The notes under the pieces are model-generated. The model was not told the origin of the DNA. It saw only the letters and a list, made by a program, of their open reading frames with translations, and did no database searches. DNA of 64,000 nucleotides from Cellulomonas aerilata (GTDB taxonomy: Bacteria > Actinomycetota > Actinomycetes > Actinomycetales > Cellulomonadaceae). Shown here piece by piece: positions 43,191-51,700 of the stretch. The number at the start of each line of letters is the position of its first letter. Position 1 is the first letter of the stretch. The position numbers and the translations under genes were made by a program. The stretch covers positions 62,001-126,000 of the forward strand of contig NZ_BJYY01000021.1 of assembly GCF_007991755.1 (NCBI RefSeq), written 5' to 3'.

Positions 43191-43266
43191 GTGGCGTCCG
43201 GGACGCCGCGACGCCGCCACCGGCCCCCGGCACCCGCCCGGGCGCCGTCCCGCCCCACCGTGAGGA

Positions 43267-43977
43267 GTGGTGACCCTGAGCGACTACCTCGACCAGTTCG
43301 CCGAGCTGTTCGCCACGTTCGACGTGCTCGGAGCGTTCTGGCAGATCGTGCGGCTCACCGCGGTATCCGCCGTCGTGTCCTTCGTGCTCGGGACCGTGCT
43401 GGCGCTCATGCGCATCTCGCCGATCCCGTCGCTGCAGTGGGTGGGCGCCGCCTACGTCAACGTGCTGCGCAACACGCCCCTGACGGTCATCATCCTGTTC
43501 TGCAACCTGGGGCTCTGGGCCCAGCTCGGGCTCAACCTGGCGAGCCCCACCTCGCAGACGTTCTTCGAGCAGAACAACTTCCGGCTCGCCGTGCTGGGGC
43601 TGTCCGTCTACCACGCGGCGTTCGTGTGCGAGGCCCTGCGGTCCGGGGTGAACACGGTGCCGGTGGGCCAGGCCGAGGCCGCCCGGGCGATCGGGCTCGG
43701 GTTCCTGCCCACGGCGCGGCTGATCATCTTCCCGCAGGCGCTGCGAGGCGCGATCGCCCCGCTCGGCAACACCCTCATCGCGCTGACCAAGAACACGACG
43801 GTGGCCTCGGCGATCGGCGTCGCGGAGGCCTCCGCCCTCATGAAGACGATGATCGAGTTCCGGCCCGACGTGATCATCGCGATCTTCCTGACCTTCGCGA
43901 TCGGCTTCGTCATCCTGGTGCTGCCGGTCGGACTCGTCGTCACCAGCCTGTCCCGACGCCTGGCGGTGGCCCGATGA
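43267..43977 (+). CDS. gluC: Glutamate ABC transporter permease GluC
   Basis: A 236-residue membrane permease with five or so membrane segments (for example VSAVVSFVLGTVLALM, about residues 33-48). The coupling-helix EAA motif is in EAARAIGLGFLPTARLIIFPQA, followed by PLGNTLIALTKNTTVASAIG. The start is uncertain: GTG at 43267 or 43270, both of which sit very close to the GAGGAG sequence. The gene follows the intercistronic hairpin and overlaps gluD by ATGA. It forms the translocation path with GluD. Confidence 0.92.
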   Translation: MVTLSDYLDQFAELFATFDVLGAFWQIVRLTAVSAVVSFVLGTVLALMRISPIPSLQWVGAAYVNVLRNTPLTVIILFCNLGLWAQLGLNLASPTSQTFFEQNNFRLAVLGLSVYHAAFVCEALRSGVNTVPVGQAEAARAIGLGFLPTARLIIFPQALRGAIAPLGNTLIALTKNTTVASAIGVAEASALMKTMIEFRPDVIIAIFLTFAIGFVILVLPVGLVVTSLSRRLAVAR

Positions 43978-44846
43978 GCGCGCAGAACGTCCTGTTCGAC
44001 GCCCTGGGACCGCGCGGACGACGCCGCATCCTCGTCGGCAACGTCGTGGCGGCCGTCGCGGTGACCGGGATCGCGGTGTGGGTGCTGATGCGGCTGGCCG
44101 ACAAGGGCCAGCTCACCGGCGCCATGTGGCAGCCGTTCCTCACCGGCCGGGTGTGGGGCGACTACATCGTCCCGGGGCTGACCTCGACCCTGAAGGCCGC
44201 GGGGCTCGCCATCGTCGGGTCGCTGGTCCTGGGACTGCTGCTCGGGCTCGGGCGCCTCGCGCCGCTCGCGGTGGTCCGCGCGGTGTCCGGCACGGTCGTG
44301 GAGTTCTTCCGCGCCATCCCCGTCCTGCTCATGATGATCTTCTTCTGGCTGGGCCTGGCGCGGGTCGAGGCGATCCCGCGCGACCAGCTGCCGCTGGTCG
44401 CGGTCGTGCTGGCGCTCGTCCTCTACAACGGGTCCGTCGTCGCCGAGCTGGTCCGGTCCGGCGTGCACGGCCTGCCGCGGGGGCAGCGGGAGGCGGCCCT
44501 GGCGACCGGGTTGACCCACGGGCAGTCGCTGCGCTCGGTCGAGGTGCCCCAGGCGCTCATCGCGATGCTGCCGTCCGTGATCAGCCAGCTCGTCGTGATC
44601 CTCAAGGACACGGCGCTCGGCTACATCATCACCTACCCCGAGATGCTCTCGAACGGGCGCCGCCTGGGCGTGCAGGACGGCAACGTCGTGCCGGCGCTCA
44701 TCGTCATCGCGGTCGTGTTCATCGTCATCAACTACACGCTGACGTGGGTCGCGGGGCGGCTCTCGCGGCGGCTCGGGTCGCGCACGTCGGGGACGACCCG
44801 GGCGGAGGCGCCGGCGCTGATCGTCGGAACCGCCACGACGCGCTGA
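43974..44846 (+). CDS. gluD: Glutamate ABC transporter permease GluD
   Basis: A 290-residue permease of the same family. The first membrane helix is at about 20-38, the EAA-type loop is REAALATGLTHGQSLRSVEVPQAL, and ILKDTALGYIITYPEM follows. The C-terminal tail is basic and Thr-rich. The ATG is fixed by the ATGA overlap with gluC. It ends 3 nt before the convergent rny stop, so transcription from the two sides meets at once. Confidence 0.93.
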   Translation: MSAQNVLFDALGPRGRRRILVGNVVAAVAVTGIAVWVLMRLADKGQLTGAMWQPFLTGRVWGDYIVPGLTSTLKAAGLAIVGSLVLGLLLGLGRLAPLAVVRAVSGTVVEFFRAIPVLLMMIFFWLGLARVEAIPRDQLPLVAVVLALVLYNGSVVAELVRSGVHGLPRGQREAALATGLTHGQSLRSVEVPQALIAMLPSVISQLVVILKDTALGYIITYPEMLSNGRRLGVQDGNVVPALIVIAVVFIVINYTLTWVAGRLSRRLGSRTSGTTRAEAPALIVGTATTR

Positions 44847-44849
44847 CGG

Positions 44850-46391
44850 TCAGCCGGCGGTGGCGCTGGCCCGGATCTCCCGGATGACCGTCACCTTGAT
44901 CTCCCCGGGGTAGGTCAGGTCCGCCTCGATGTGCTTGGCGATGGCCGTGGCGAGCCCCGGCATGTGGGTGTCGTCGACCACCTCGGGCTGGACCAGGACG
45001 CGCACCTCGCGGCCGGCCGACATGGCCAGCACACGCCGGACGCCCTCGTGCTGGGCGACGAGCTTCTCGATGGTGTCCATCCGCTCGACGTACTGGTCCA
45101 GCTCGTCGCGCCGGGCGCCGGGCCGGGACGCGGAGCACGCGTCCGCGGCCTGGACGAGCACCGCCTCCACCGACTCCACCGGCACCTCGTCGTGGTGCGC
45201 CGCGACGGCGTTCACGACGACGGCGTTCTCCCCGCAGCGCCGGGCCAGGTCGGCGCCGAGCGTGGCGTGCGTGCCGGGCATCTCGGCGGTGAGCGCCTTG
45301 CCGACGTCGTGCAGGAACGCCGCCCGGCGCGCGACCGCGACGTCCGCGCCGACCTCCGCGGCCATCACGGCCGCGATCTGGGCGCTCTCCACCAGGTGCT
45401 GCAGGACGTTCTGGCCGTACGACGTGCGCAGCCGCAGGCGCCCCATCGTGCGGACGAGATCCCGGTGCAGCGACCCGACCCCGGCCTCCTCGGCGGCGTG
45501 GTGCCCCGCGGCCATCGTCCGCTCGTCCGCGCCCTCGACGGCGTGGGCGTACGCGGCCTCGATGCGCTGCGGGTTGATCCGGCCGTCCGCGACGAGCGCC
45601 TCCAGGGTGACCTGGGCGACCTCGCGACGCTCGGCGTCGAAGCACGACAGCATCACGGAGTCGGGGGTGTCGTCGATGACGACGTTGACGCCGGTCAGCG
45701 CCTCGAAGGCGCGGATGTTGCGCCCCTCCTTGCCGATGATGCGGCCCTTCATCTCCTCCGAGGGCAGCGGGACGACCGCGACGACGCTCTGCGAGCTGGT
45801 CGGCACCGCCACCCGCTGGACGGCGGTCGCCACGATCCGCCGAGCCCGCTCGTCGGACTCCGCACGCACCTTCGCCTCGACCCGCCGGGCCGCCGCCTCG
45901 GCCTCGTAGGTGGCCTGCTCCACGACCCGTCGCTGCAGCTCGGCGCGCGCCTCGGCCGCCGTGAGGCCGGCGGTCCGCTCGAGCTCGGCCGTGGCCTCCT
46001 CACGCGCCTGGGTCACGACCTCGGCAGCCTCCTGGCGGGACCGGGCCAGCAGCTCCAGCGCCTCCTGCTCGGACCGCGTCAGGGCCAGGGCACGGTCGCG
46101 CAGCTGCTGGGCGAGGTCGGCGGCGGCGGCCCGGTCCTCGGCGAGCGCACGCTCGCGGGCGGCCAGGCTCTCCGCGCGCCGGTCGAGGTCGGCGGCAGCC
46201 CGGCGCGCGTCGTCCTGCGTCGCCTGGGCCTCCCGCGCCGCACGGTCCCCGGCGGACTGCACGTCGCGGGCCGCGCGGTCACGGGCTGCGGCCACGTCCC
46301 GGCGGGCCAGCGACACGACGGCCACAGCCGCCACGACGACCAGCACCGCCGGTATGACGAGGAGCGCGATCTCCGCCGCGTCCAGATTCAT
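44850..46391 (-). CDS. rny: Ribonuclease Y
   Basis: An endoribonuclease that starts mRNA decay from the membrane. It has 513 residues: a membrane anchor at about 8-28, a long coiled coil (about 30-190, rich in Ala, Arg and Glu), a KH domain with PSEEMKGRIIGKEGRNIRAFE, and an HD domain with FLHDVGKALTAEMP (His-Asp near residue 363) and AVAAHHDEVP. The ATG at 46391 has only a G-run upstream. RNase Y is not in all actinobacteria, and here it sits downstream of recX and apart from the RNase J gene at the right end. Confidence 0.93.
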   Translation of the reverse strand: MNLDAAEIALLVIPAVLVVVAAVAVVSLARRDVAAARDRAARDVQSAGDRAAREAQATQDDARRAAADLDRRAESLAARERALAEDRAAAADLAQQLRDRALALTRSEQEALELLARSRQEAAEVVTQAREEATAELERTAGLTAAEARAELQRRVVEQATYEAEAAARRVEAKVRAESDERARRIVATAVQRVAVPTSSQSVVAVVPLPSEEMKGRIIGKEGRNIRAFEALTGVNVVIDDTPDSVMLSCFDAERREVAQVTLEALVADGRINPQRIEAAYAHAVEGADERTMAAGHHAAEEAGVGSLHRDLVRTMGRLRLRTSYGQNVLQHLVESAQIAAVMAAEVGADVAVARRAAFLHDVGKALTAEMPGTHATLGADLARRCGENAVVVNAVAAHHDEVPVESVEAVLVQAADACSASRPGARRDELDQYVERMDTIEKLVAQHEGVRRVLAMSAGREVRVLVQPEVVDDTHMPGLATAIAKHIEADLTYPGEIKVTVIREIRASATAG

Positions 46392-46431
46392 GACTGCCCC
46401 CCGAGTCGTCCCCGGGAGTGACGGTACGGCC

Positions 46432-47112
46432 TCAGTCGTCCTCGGCGAGCACGGACGGGTCCACGTCGATCCCGTCGTCGTCCCAGCCCGCGGCGCCCGG
46501 GGCCTCGTCCGCTCCCCCGTCGAGGCCCTCCTCGGCGAGCTCGGCCAGGACCTCGCGCACCACCCGGTGCGCCAGGCCACCGGGATACCCCTTGCGGCCG
46601 AGCATGGCGGTGACCCGCCGGACCCGTACCTCCCTGGCGAGCCCGGCCGTCGTCGCGAGGCGTCGCCGGGCCAGGTCGCGCGCGGTCCGCTCCTCCAGGT
46701 CGCCGTCCACGGTGCTCAGCGCCTCGGCGGCCAGCTCGTCGTCGATCCCCTTGCGGCGCAGCTCCACGCCCAGCGCGCGCCGCGCCAGCCCGCGGTCGGC
46801 CTGACGGGAGCGCACCAGGATCCGCGCGTACTCCGCGTCGTCGATCAGGCCCACCTCGGTGAACCGGTCGAGGACCTTCTGCGCCACGGGCTCGGGCACG
46901 TCCTTGCGCGCCATCGCCTCGGCGAGCTGCGCCCGGCTGCGCGGGGCGCCGGTGAGCAGTCGCAGCGCGATCGCGCGAGCCACGGACTCCGGGTCCGGCT
47001 CGGTGTCGACGGCGGCCGCGCCGGAGCCCGGGGGCTCCGTCGCCACCGACCGGCGACCGGGCCGGCGCTCACCGCGCCGCCCGGACCGCCGGCCGTCGTC
47101 GAGGCCGGTCAT
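46432..47112 (-). CDS. recX: RecA regulator RecX
   Basis: RecX blocks RecA filament extension. It has 226 residues. The first 40 are a basic, disordered tail. The helical core starts at about 44 with DPESVARAIALRLLTGAPRSRAQLAE and includes GLIDDAEYARILVRSRQADRGLARRALGVELRRKGI, the RecX signature. An acidic tail (DDDGIDVDPSVLAEDD) ends the protein. The ATG lies 5 nt after the recA stop. Translation probably relies on the recA message, since no strong ribosome binding site is seen. Confidence 0.92.
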   Translation of the reverse strand: MTGLDDGRRSGRRGERRPGRRSVATEPPGSGAAAVDTEPDPESVARAIALRLLTGAPRSRAQLAEAMARKDVPEPVAQKVLDRFTEVGLIDDAEYARILVRSRQADRGLARRALGVELRRKGIDDELAAEALSTVDGDLEERTARDLARRRLATTAGLAREVRVRRVTAMLGRKGYPGGLAHRVVREVLAELAEEGLDGGADEAPGAAGWDDDGIDVDPSVLAEDD

Positions 47113-47117
47113 GCCGC

Positions 47118-48158
47118 TCAGAAGTCGACCGCGGGGCCGGCGTCGGCCGGTGCGTCGAGCTTCGCCCCCACGCCGAGCTTTTCCTTGATCTTCTTCTCGA
47201 TCTCCTCGGCCAGGTCGGGGTTGTCCCGCAGGAAGCCGCGGGCGTTCTCCTTGCCCTGGCCGAGCTGGTCGCCGTCGTAGGTGAACCACGAGCCGGACTT
47301 GCGCACGAACCCGTGCTCGACCCCCATGTCGATGAGGCCACCCTCACGCGAGATCCCCACGCCGTAGAGGATGTCGAACTCCGCCTGCTTGAAGGGCGGG
47401 GCCATCTTGTTCTTGACGATCTTCACGCGGGTCCGGTTGCCGACCGCGTCCGTGCCCTCCTTGAGGGTCTCGATGCGGCGGATGTCCATGCGGACCGAGG
47501 CGTAGAACTTCAGCGCCTTGCCACCGGTGGTGGTCTCCGGGGAGCCGAAGAACACGCCGATCTTCTCGCGGAGCTGGTTGATGAAGATGGCCGTGGTGCC
47601 CGAGGCGTTCAGCGCACCGGTGATCTTGCGCAGCGCCTGGGACATCAGACGGGCCTGGAGGCCGACGTGGCTGTCGCCCATCTCGCCCTCGATCTCCGCC
47701 TTGGGGACGAGCGCGGCGACGGAGTCGATCACCACGACGTCGATCGCGCCGGAGCGGATCAGCATGTCCATGATCTCCAGCGCCTGCTCGCCGGTGTCCG
47801 GCTGGGACACCAGCAGGGCGTCGGTGTCCACCCCGAGCTTCTTGGCGTAGTCCGGGTCCAGCGCGTGCTCGGCGTCGATGAACGCCGCGATGCCGCCGGC
47901 GCGCTGGGCGTTGGCGACCGCGTGCAGCGCGACCGTCGTCTTCCCGGAGGACTCCGGGCCGTAGATCTCGATGATCCGGCCGCGCGGCAGGCCACCGATG
48001 CCCAGCGCGACGTCGAGCGCGATGGACCCGGTGGGGATCACCTCGACGGGGGCGCGGCCCTCGTCGCCGAGGCGCATGATCGAGCCCTTGCCGAACTGGC
48101 GGTCGATCTGGCCGAGCGCGGCCTCGAGGGCCTTCTCGCGGTCCTGGGGAGCGGGCAT
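47118..48158 (-). CDS. recA: Recombinase RecA
   Basis: RecA forms filaments on single-stranded DNA, promotes strand exchange, and triggers LexA cleavage. It has 346 residues. Walker A is [15 protein letters not shown] (about residues 66-80), Walker B is [12 protein letters not shown], and loops 1 and 2 are near [17 protein letters not shown] and [15 protein letters not shown]. The C-terminal tail is acidic and short. The start is the ATG at 48158, with GAGGTG 4 nt upstream. No intein is seen. Two regulatory elements precede it, an SOS box and a RecA-NDp promoter. Confidence 0.97.
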   Translation of the reverse strand: MPAPQDREKALEAALGQIDRQFGKGSIMRLGDEGRAPVEVIPTGSIALDVALGIGGLPRGRIIEIYGPESSGKTTVALHAVANAQRAGGIAAFIDAEHALDPDYAKKLGVDTDALLVSQPDTGEQALEIMDMLIRSGAIDVVVIDSVAALVPKAEIEGEMGDSHVGLQARLMSQALRKITGALNASGTTAIFINQLREKIGVFFGSPETTTGGKALKFYASVRMDIRRIETLKEGTDAVGNRTRVKIVKNKMAPPFKQAEFDILYGVGISREGGLIDMGVEHGFVRKSGSWFTYDGDQLGQGKENARGFLRDNPDLAEEIEKKIKEKLGVGAKLDAPADAGPAVDF

Positions 48159-48223
48159 GTCACACCTCGTGTCTGAAGGCAGCGGTCGCTGCGTGTCCTG
48201 GGGCTGGTCTGTTCTCGACGGCG

Positions 48224-48246
48224 ACGCTATGCCCGACCACCGACAT
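48224..48246 (-). promoter_or_regulatory. recA RecA-NDp (PafBC-type) promoter
   Basis: TGTCGGTG, exactly 8 nt (GTCGGGCA) and TAGCGT match the consensus tTGTCRGtg-N8-TAnnnT at all fixed positions except the first t. The distance to the ATG is about 60 nt. Confidence 0.75.
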
Positions 48247-48303
48247 CCGACCCGAGCCCGCCACCGCATGTGGACGGGCCGTCGTCGTCATCGCCTGTGG
48301 TCC

Positions 48304-48326
48304 ACGCTAGCCGAACACCTGTTCGA
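48304..48326 (-). promoter_or_regulatory. recA SOS box and distal promoter
   Basis: TCGAACAGGTGTTCGG (48311-48326) is followed after one base by TAGCGT (48304-48309), a -10 hexamer. LexA bound here would cover the promoter. Confidence 0.85.
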
Positions 48327-48477
48327 CTGCACCCACCGCGGGCGCGACACGCCGACGGCCGTCCGGGGACGCCGGGGACGCGCCCGTGCCCGGCACGGCG
48401 CCGTCGGGACGGGTCGCCCGCCACCGGGTCCGGGCCGTTGCGACCGCCGGGGGCGACCCGGCCGTTGGGCGTCCGGC

Positions 48478-48711
48478 TCAGCGCCGCGGCGGCGCCGGCC
48501 GGCGGTGGTCGGTGCCCCACCGCTGCTGCTCGGGCACGTCCATCGCGTCGCACAGCACGTGCCACACCGTCCGCGGCTCCACGCCGTCCTCCAGGGCCTG
48601 CCACGCGGTCCGGTCGCCGAGCTCGCCGAGCACCTGGTCGGCGGCGAGGGTGCGCCCGTACCGCTCCCCGAACACCTCGTCGACCAGCTGCCAGAACTCG
48701 CGGTTGCGCAT
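48478..48711 (-). CDS. DUF3046 small protein
   Basis: A 77-residue protein. The family signature is MRNREFWQLVDEVFGERYGRTLAADQVL and WQALEDGVEPRTVWHVLCDAMDVPEQQRWG. DUF3046 genes lie beside recA in many actinobacteria (for example in mycobacteria), but the role is unknown. The protein is mostly helical and acidic, with a basic tail. The ATG has no Shine-Dalgarno; a CAGGCT hexamer lies 6 nt upstream, so it may be leaderless. It is divergent from lhr with 61 bp between the starts. Confidence 0.85.
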   Translation of the reverse strand: MRNREFWQLVDEVFGERYGRTLAADQVLGELGDRTAWQALEDGVEPRTVWHVLCDAMDVPEQQRWGTDHRRPAPPRR

Positions 48712-48744
48712 GGGAGGAGCCTGACACGCCCGCGTGGGGGCGCA

Positions 48745-48766
48745 TGTCAGTGGCTGCGGACACAAT
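48745..48766 (+). promoter_or_regulatory. lhr RecA-NDp (PafBC-type) promoter
   Basis: TGTCAGTG, exactly 8 nt (GCTGCGGA) and CACAAT, the last ending 6 nt before the GTG start of lhr. The -10 is weaker than at recA, keeping A2 and T6. Confidence 0.65.
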
Positions 48767-48772
48767 GGCCCG

Positions 48773-51700
48773 GTGAGCAGACCCGGCAGCCCGACACCGC
48801 CCCCCGGCGGTGACGCGGACCCGCTGCGGCTGTTCTCGCCGGCGACGAGGGACTGGTTCACCGGGGCCTTCGCGGCCCCCACCACGGCCCAGGCCGGCGC
48901 GTGGGACGCCGTCGGCTCCGGCCGGAACGCCCTCGTGGTGGCGCCCACCGGCTCGGGCAAGACCCTCGCGGCGTTCCTGTGGGCGCTGGACGGCCTGCTC
49001 TCGCCGCGCGAGGGGGAGCCTGTGCCGCAGACCCCGGTGGAGCGCTGCCGCGTCGTCTACGTCTCCCCGCTGAAGGCGCTGGCCTCCGACGTCGAGCGGA
49101 ACCTGCGGTCTCCGCTGGTCGGCATCCGCCAGGCGGCCACCCGGCTGGGCGTGCCCGTGCCGGACGTCACGGTCGGCGTCCGCACCGGCGACACCCCGCC
49201 GACCGAGCGACGCGCGTTCGCCACCAAGCCACCCGACATCCTCATCACCACGCCCGAGTCGCTGTACCTCGTGCTGACCTCGGCCGCCCGCGTGGGCCTG
49301 TCCGGCGTGCGGACCGTGATCCTGGACGAGATCCACGCCGTGGCGGGCACGAAGCGCGGCGCGCACCTGGCCGTCACCCTGGAGCGGCTCGACGCGCTGC
49401 TGCCCGCCCCGGCGCAGCGCATCGGCCTGTCCGCGACCGTGCGCCCCGTCGAGGCGGTCGCCTCGTTCCTCGGCGGCGCCCGCACCCAGGCCGACGGGGG
49501 GCGCGAGGTCGTCGTGGTCCAGCCCGAGTCCACCAAGCGCATCGAGGTCGACGTCGTGGTCCCCGTCCCGGACCTCTCCGACCTCGCCGGGGCGCCCCTG
49601 CCGCCCGGCGCCCGGGTCCCCGAGGGCCCGCCGCTGCCCGCGGGCGAGATCGACCTGACCGGGCCGGCCGCGGGCAACCCGTCACGAGCGTCCATCTGGC
49701 CGCACGTGGAGGAGCGGGTCGTCGACCTCGTCGCCGACCACCGCTCCACGCTGGTCTTCACCAACTCCCGCCGCGGCGCCGAACGGCTCACGGCACGGAT
49801 GAACGAGGTCTGGGCGACCCGGCAGGGCGACGACGTGCCGGACCCCGCGACCCTGCAGGTGGCGGCCGTCCCGGCGCAGTCGGGGACGGCGGTCGGCATC
49901 GGCGCCGGGCTGCCGCCGTCGGACGCGTCCGTGCTGGCCCGGGCGCACCACGGGTCCATGAGCCGGGCCGAGCGGACCCGCACCGAGACCGAGCTCAAGG
50001 CCGGGCGGCTGCCCGCGGTGGTGGCGACGTCGTCGCTGGAGCTGGGCATCGACATGGGCGCCGTCGACCTGGTCGTCCAGGTCGGCTCGCCGCCGTCGGT
50101 CGCCAGCGGCCTGCAGCGCATCGGCCGGGCCGGGCACCAGGTGGGCGCCGTCTCCCGCGGCGTGCTGTTCCCGACGTTCCGCGGCGAGCTGGTGCCGTCG
50201 GCGGTCGTGGCCGGACGCATGCGGCTCGGCGAGATCGAGCACCTGGCCGTGCTGCGCAACCCGCTGGACGTCCTGGCCCAGCAGGTGGTCGCCATGGTGG
50301 CCGTCGAGGACTGGACCGTGACCGACCTGGCCGAGGTGATCCGGCGGTCGGCGCCGTTCGCCGGCCTCGGCGACGGCGCGCTGCGGGCGGTGCTGGACAT
50401 GCTGGCCGGCCGCTACCCGAGCGAGGAGTTCGCCGAGCTGCGCGCCCGGATCGTGTGGGACCGGACCCGGGACCTGCTCACAGCCCGTCCCGGTGCGCTG
50501 CGGCTGGCGGTCACCAGCGGCGGGACCATCCCGGACCGCGGCCTCTACGGGGTCTTCCTCGCGACGGCGTCGGGCCCGGTGGCGGGGCCCGACGTCCCGG
50601 CCGACGACGAGCGCTCGGGCGGCGGCCGGCTGCGCGGCGGCAAGCGGGTCGGCGAGCTCGACGAGGAGATGGTCTACGAGTCCCGCGTCGGGGACACCTT
50701 CACGCTCGGCTCGAGCACCTGGCGCATCGAGGACATCACGCCCGACCGGGTGCTGGTCACCCCCGCGCCCGGCATCCCCGGCCGGCTGCCGTTCTGGAAG
50801 GGCGACTCCCCCGGCCGGCCGGCGGACCTGGGCCGGGCGATCGGCGCGTGGGTCCGCGACGTCGCCCGGATGTCGCCCGAGACCGCGCGCGCGGAGGTGG
50901 AGCGGGCCGGCCTGGACCCGTGGGCCACGGACAACCTGGTGGCGTACCTGCGCGAGCAGGTCGAGGCGACGGGCGTCGTCCCGGACGACCGCACCCTCGT
51001 GGTCGAGCGGTTCCGCGACGAGATCGGCGACTGGCGGATCGTCCTGCACTCCCCGTACGGGGCACGCGTCCACGCCCCGTGGGCGCTCGTGATCGGCGCC
51101 CGCATGCGCGAGCGGTACGGCGTGGACGCCGCCGCGATGCACGCCGACGACGGCATCGTCCTGCGCCTGCCGGACATGCTGGTCGGGGACGGCAGCACGT
51201 CGTGGGACGACTCGGGGCCGGCCGTCGACCCGACCGACCTGCTGATCGACCCCGACGAGGTGGCCGACGCCGTGCGCGAGGAGCTCGGCGGGTCGGCGAT
51301 GTTCGGGGCGCGGTTCCGGGAGGCGGCCGCCCGGGCGCTGCTGCTGCCGCGACGGCGTCCGGACCGGCGCCAGCCGCTGTGGCAGCAGCGCCAGCGCTCG
51401 TCGCAGCTGCTCAGCGTGGCGGCGCAGTACCCGGACTTCCCGATCCTGCTCGAGGCCGTCCGCGAGTGCCTGCAGGACGACTTCGACGTCGAGGCGCTCA
51501 CCACGCTCATGGCCGACGCCGCCGCGGGCCGGGTCCGCGTCGTCGAGGTCACCACGCCGACGCCGTCGCCGTTCGCGCAGTCCCTGCTGTTCGGCTACAC
51601 CGCGCAGTTCCTCTACGACGGCGACGCCCCGCTCGCCGAGCGCCGCGCCGCCGCCCTGACCCTGGACCCGACGCTGCTCGCCGAGCTGCTCGGCCAGAGC

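Larger units (their letters stand above)
48159..48477 (-). other. recA control region
   Basis: The 319-bp gap contains the two recA promoters and no gene. Confidence 0.7.

Noticed and set aside
43195-44846. An N-terminally extended GluD
   Set aside because: The frame runs back through gluC, but the ATGA overlap at 43974 and the permease topology set the real start.
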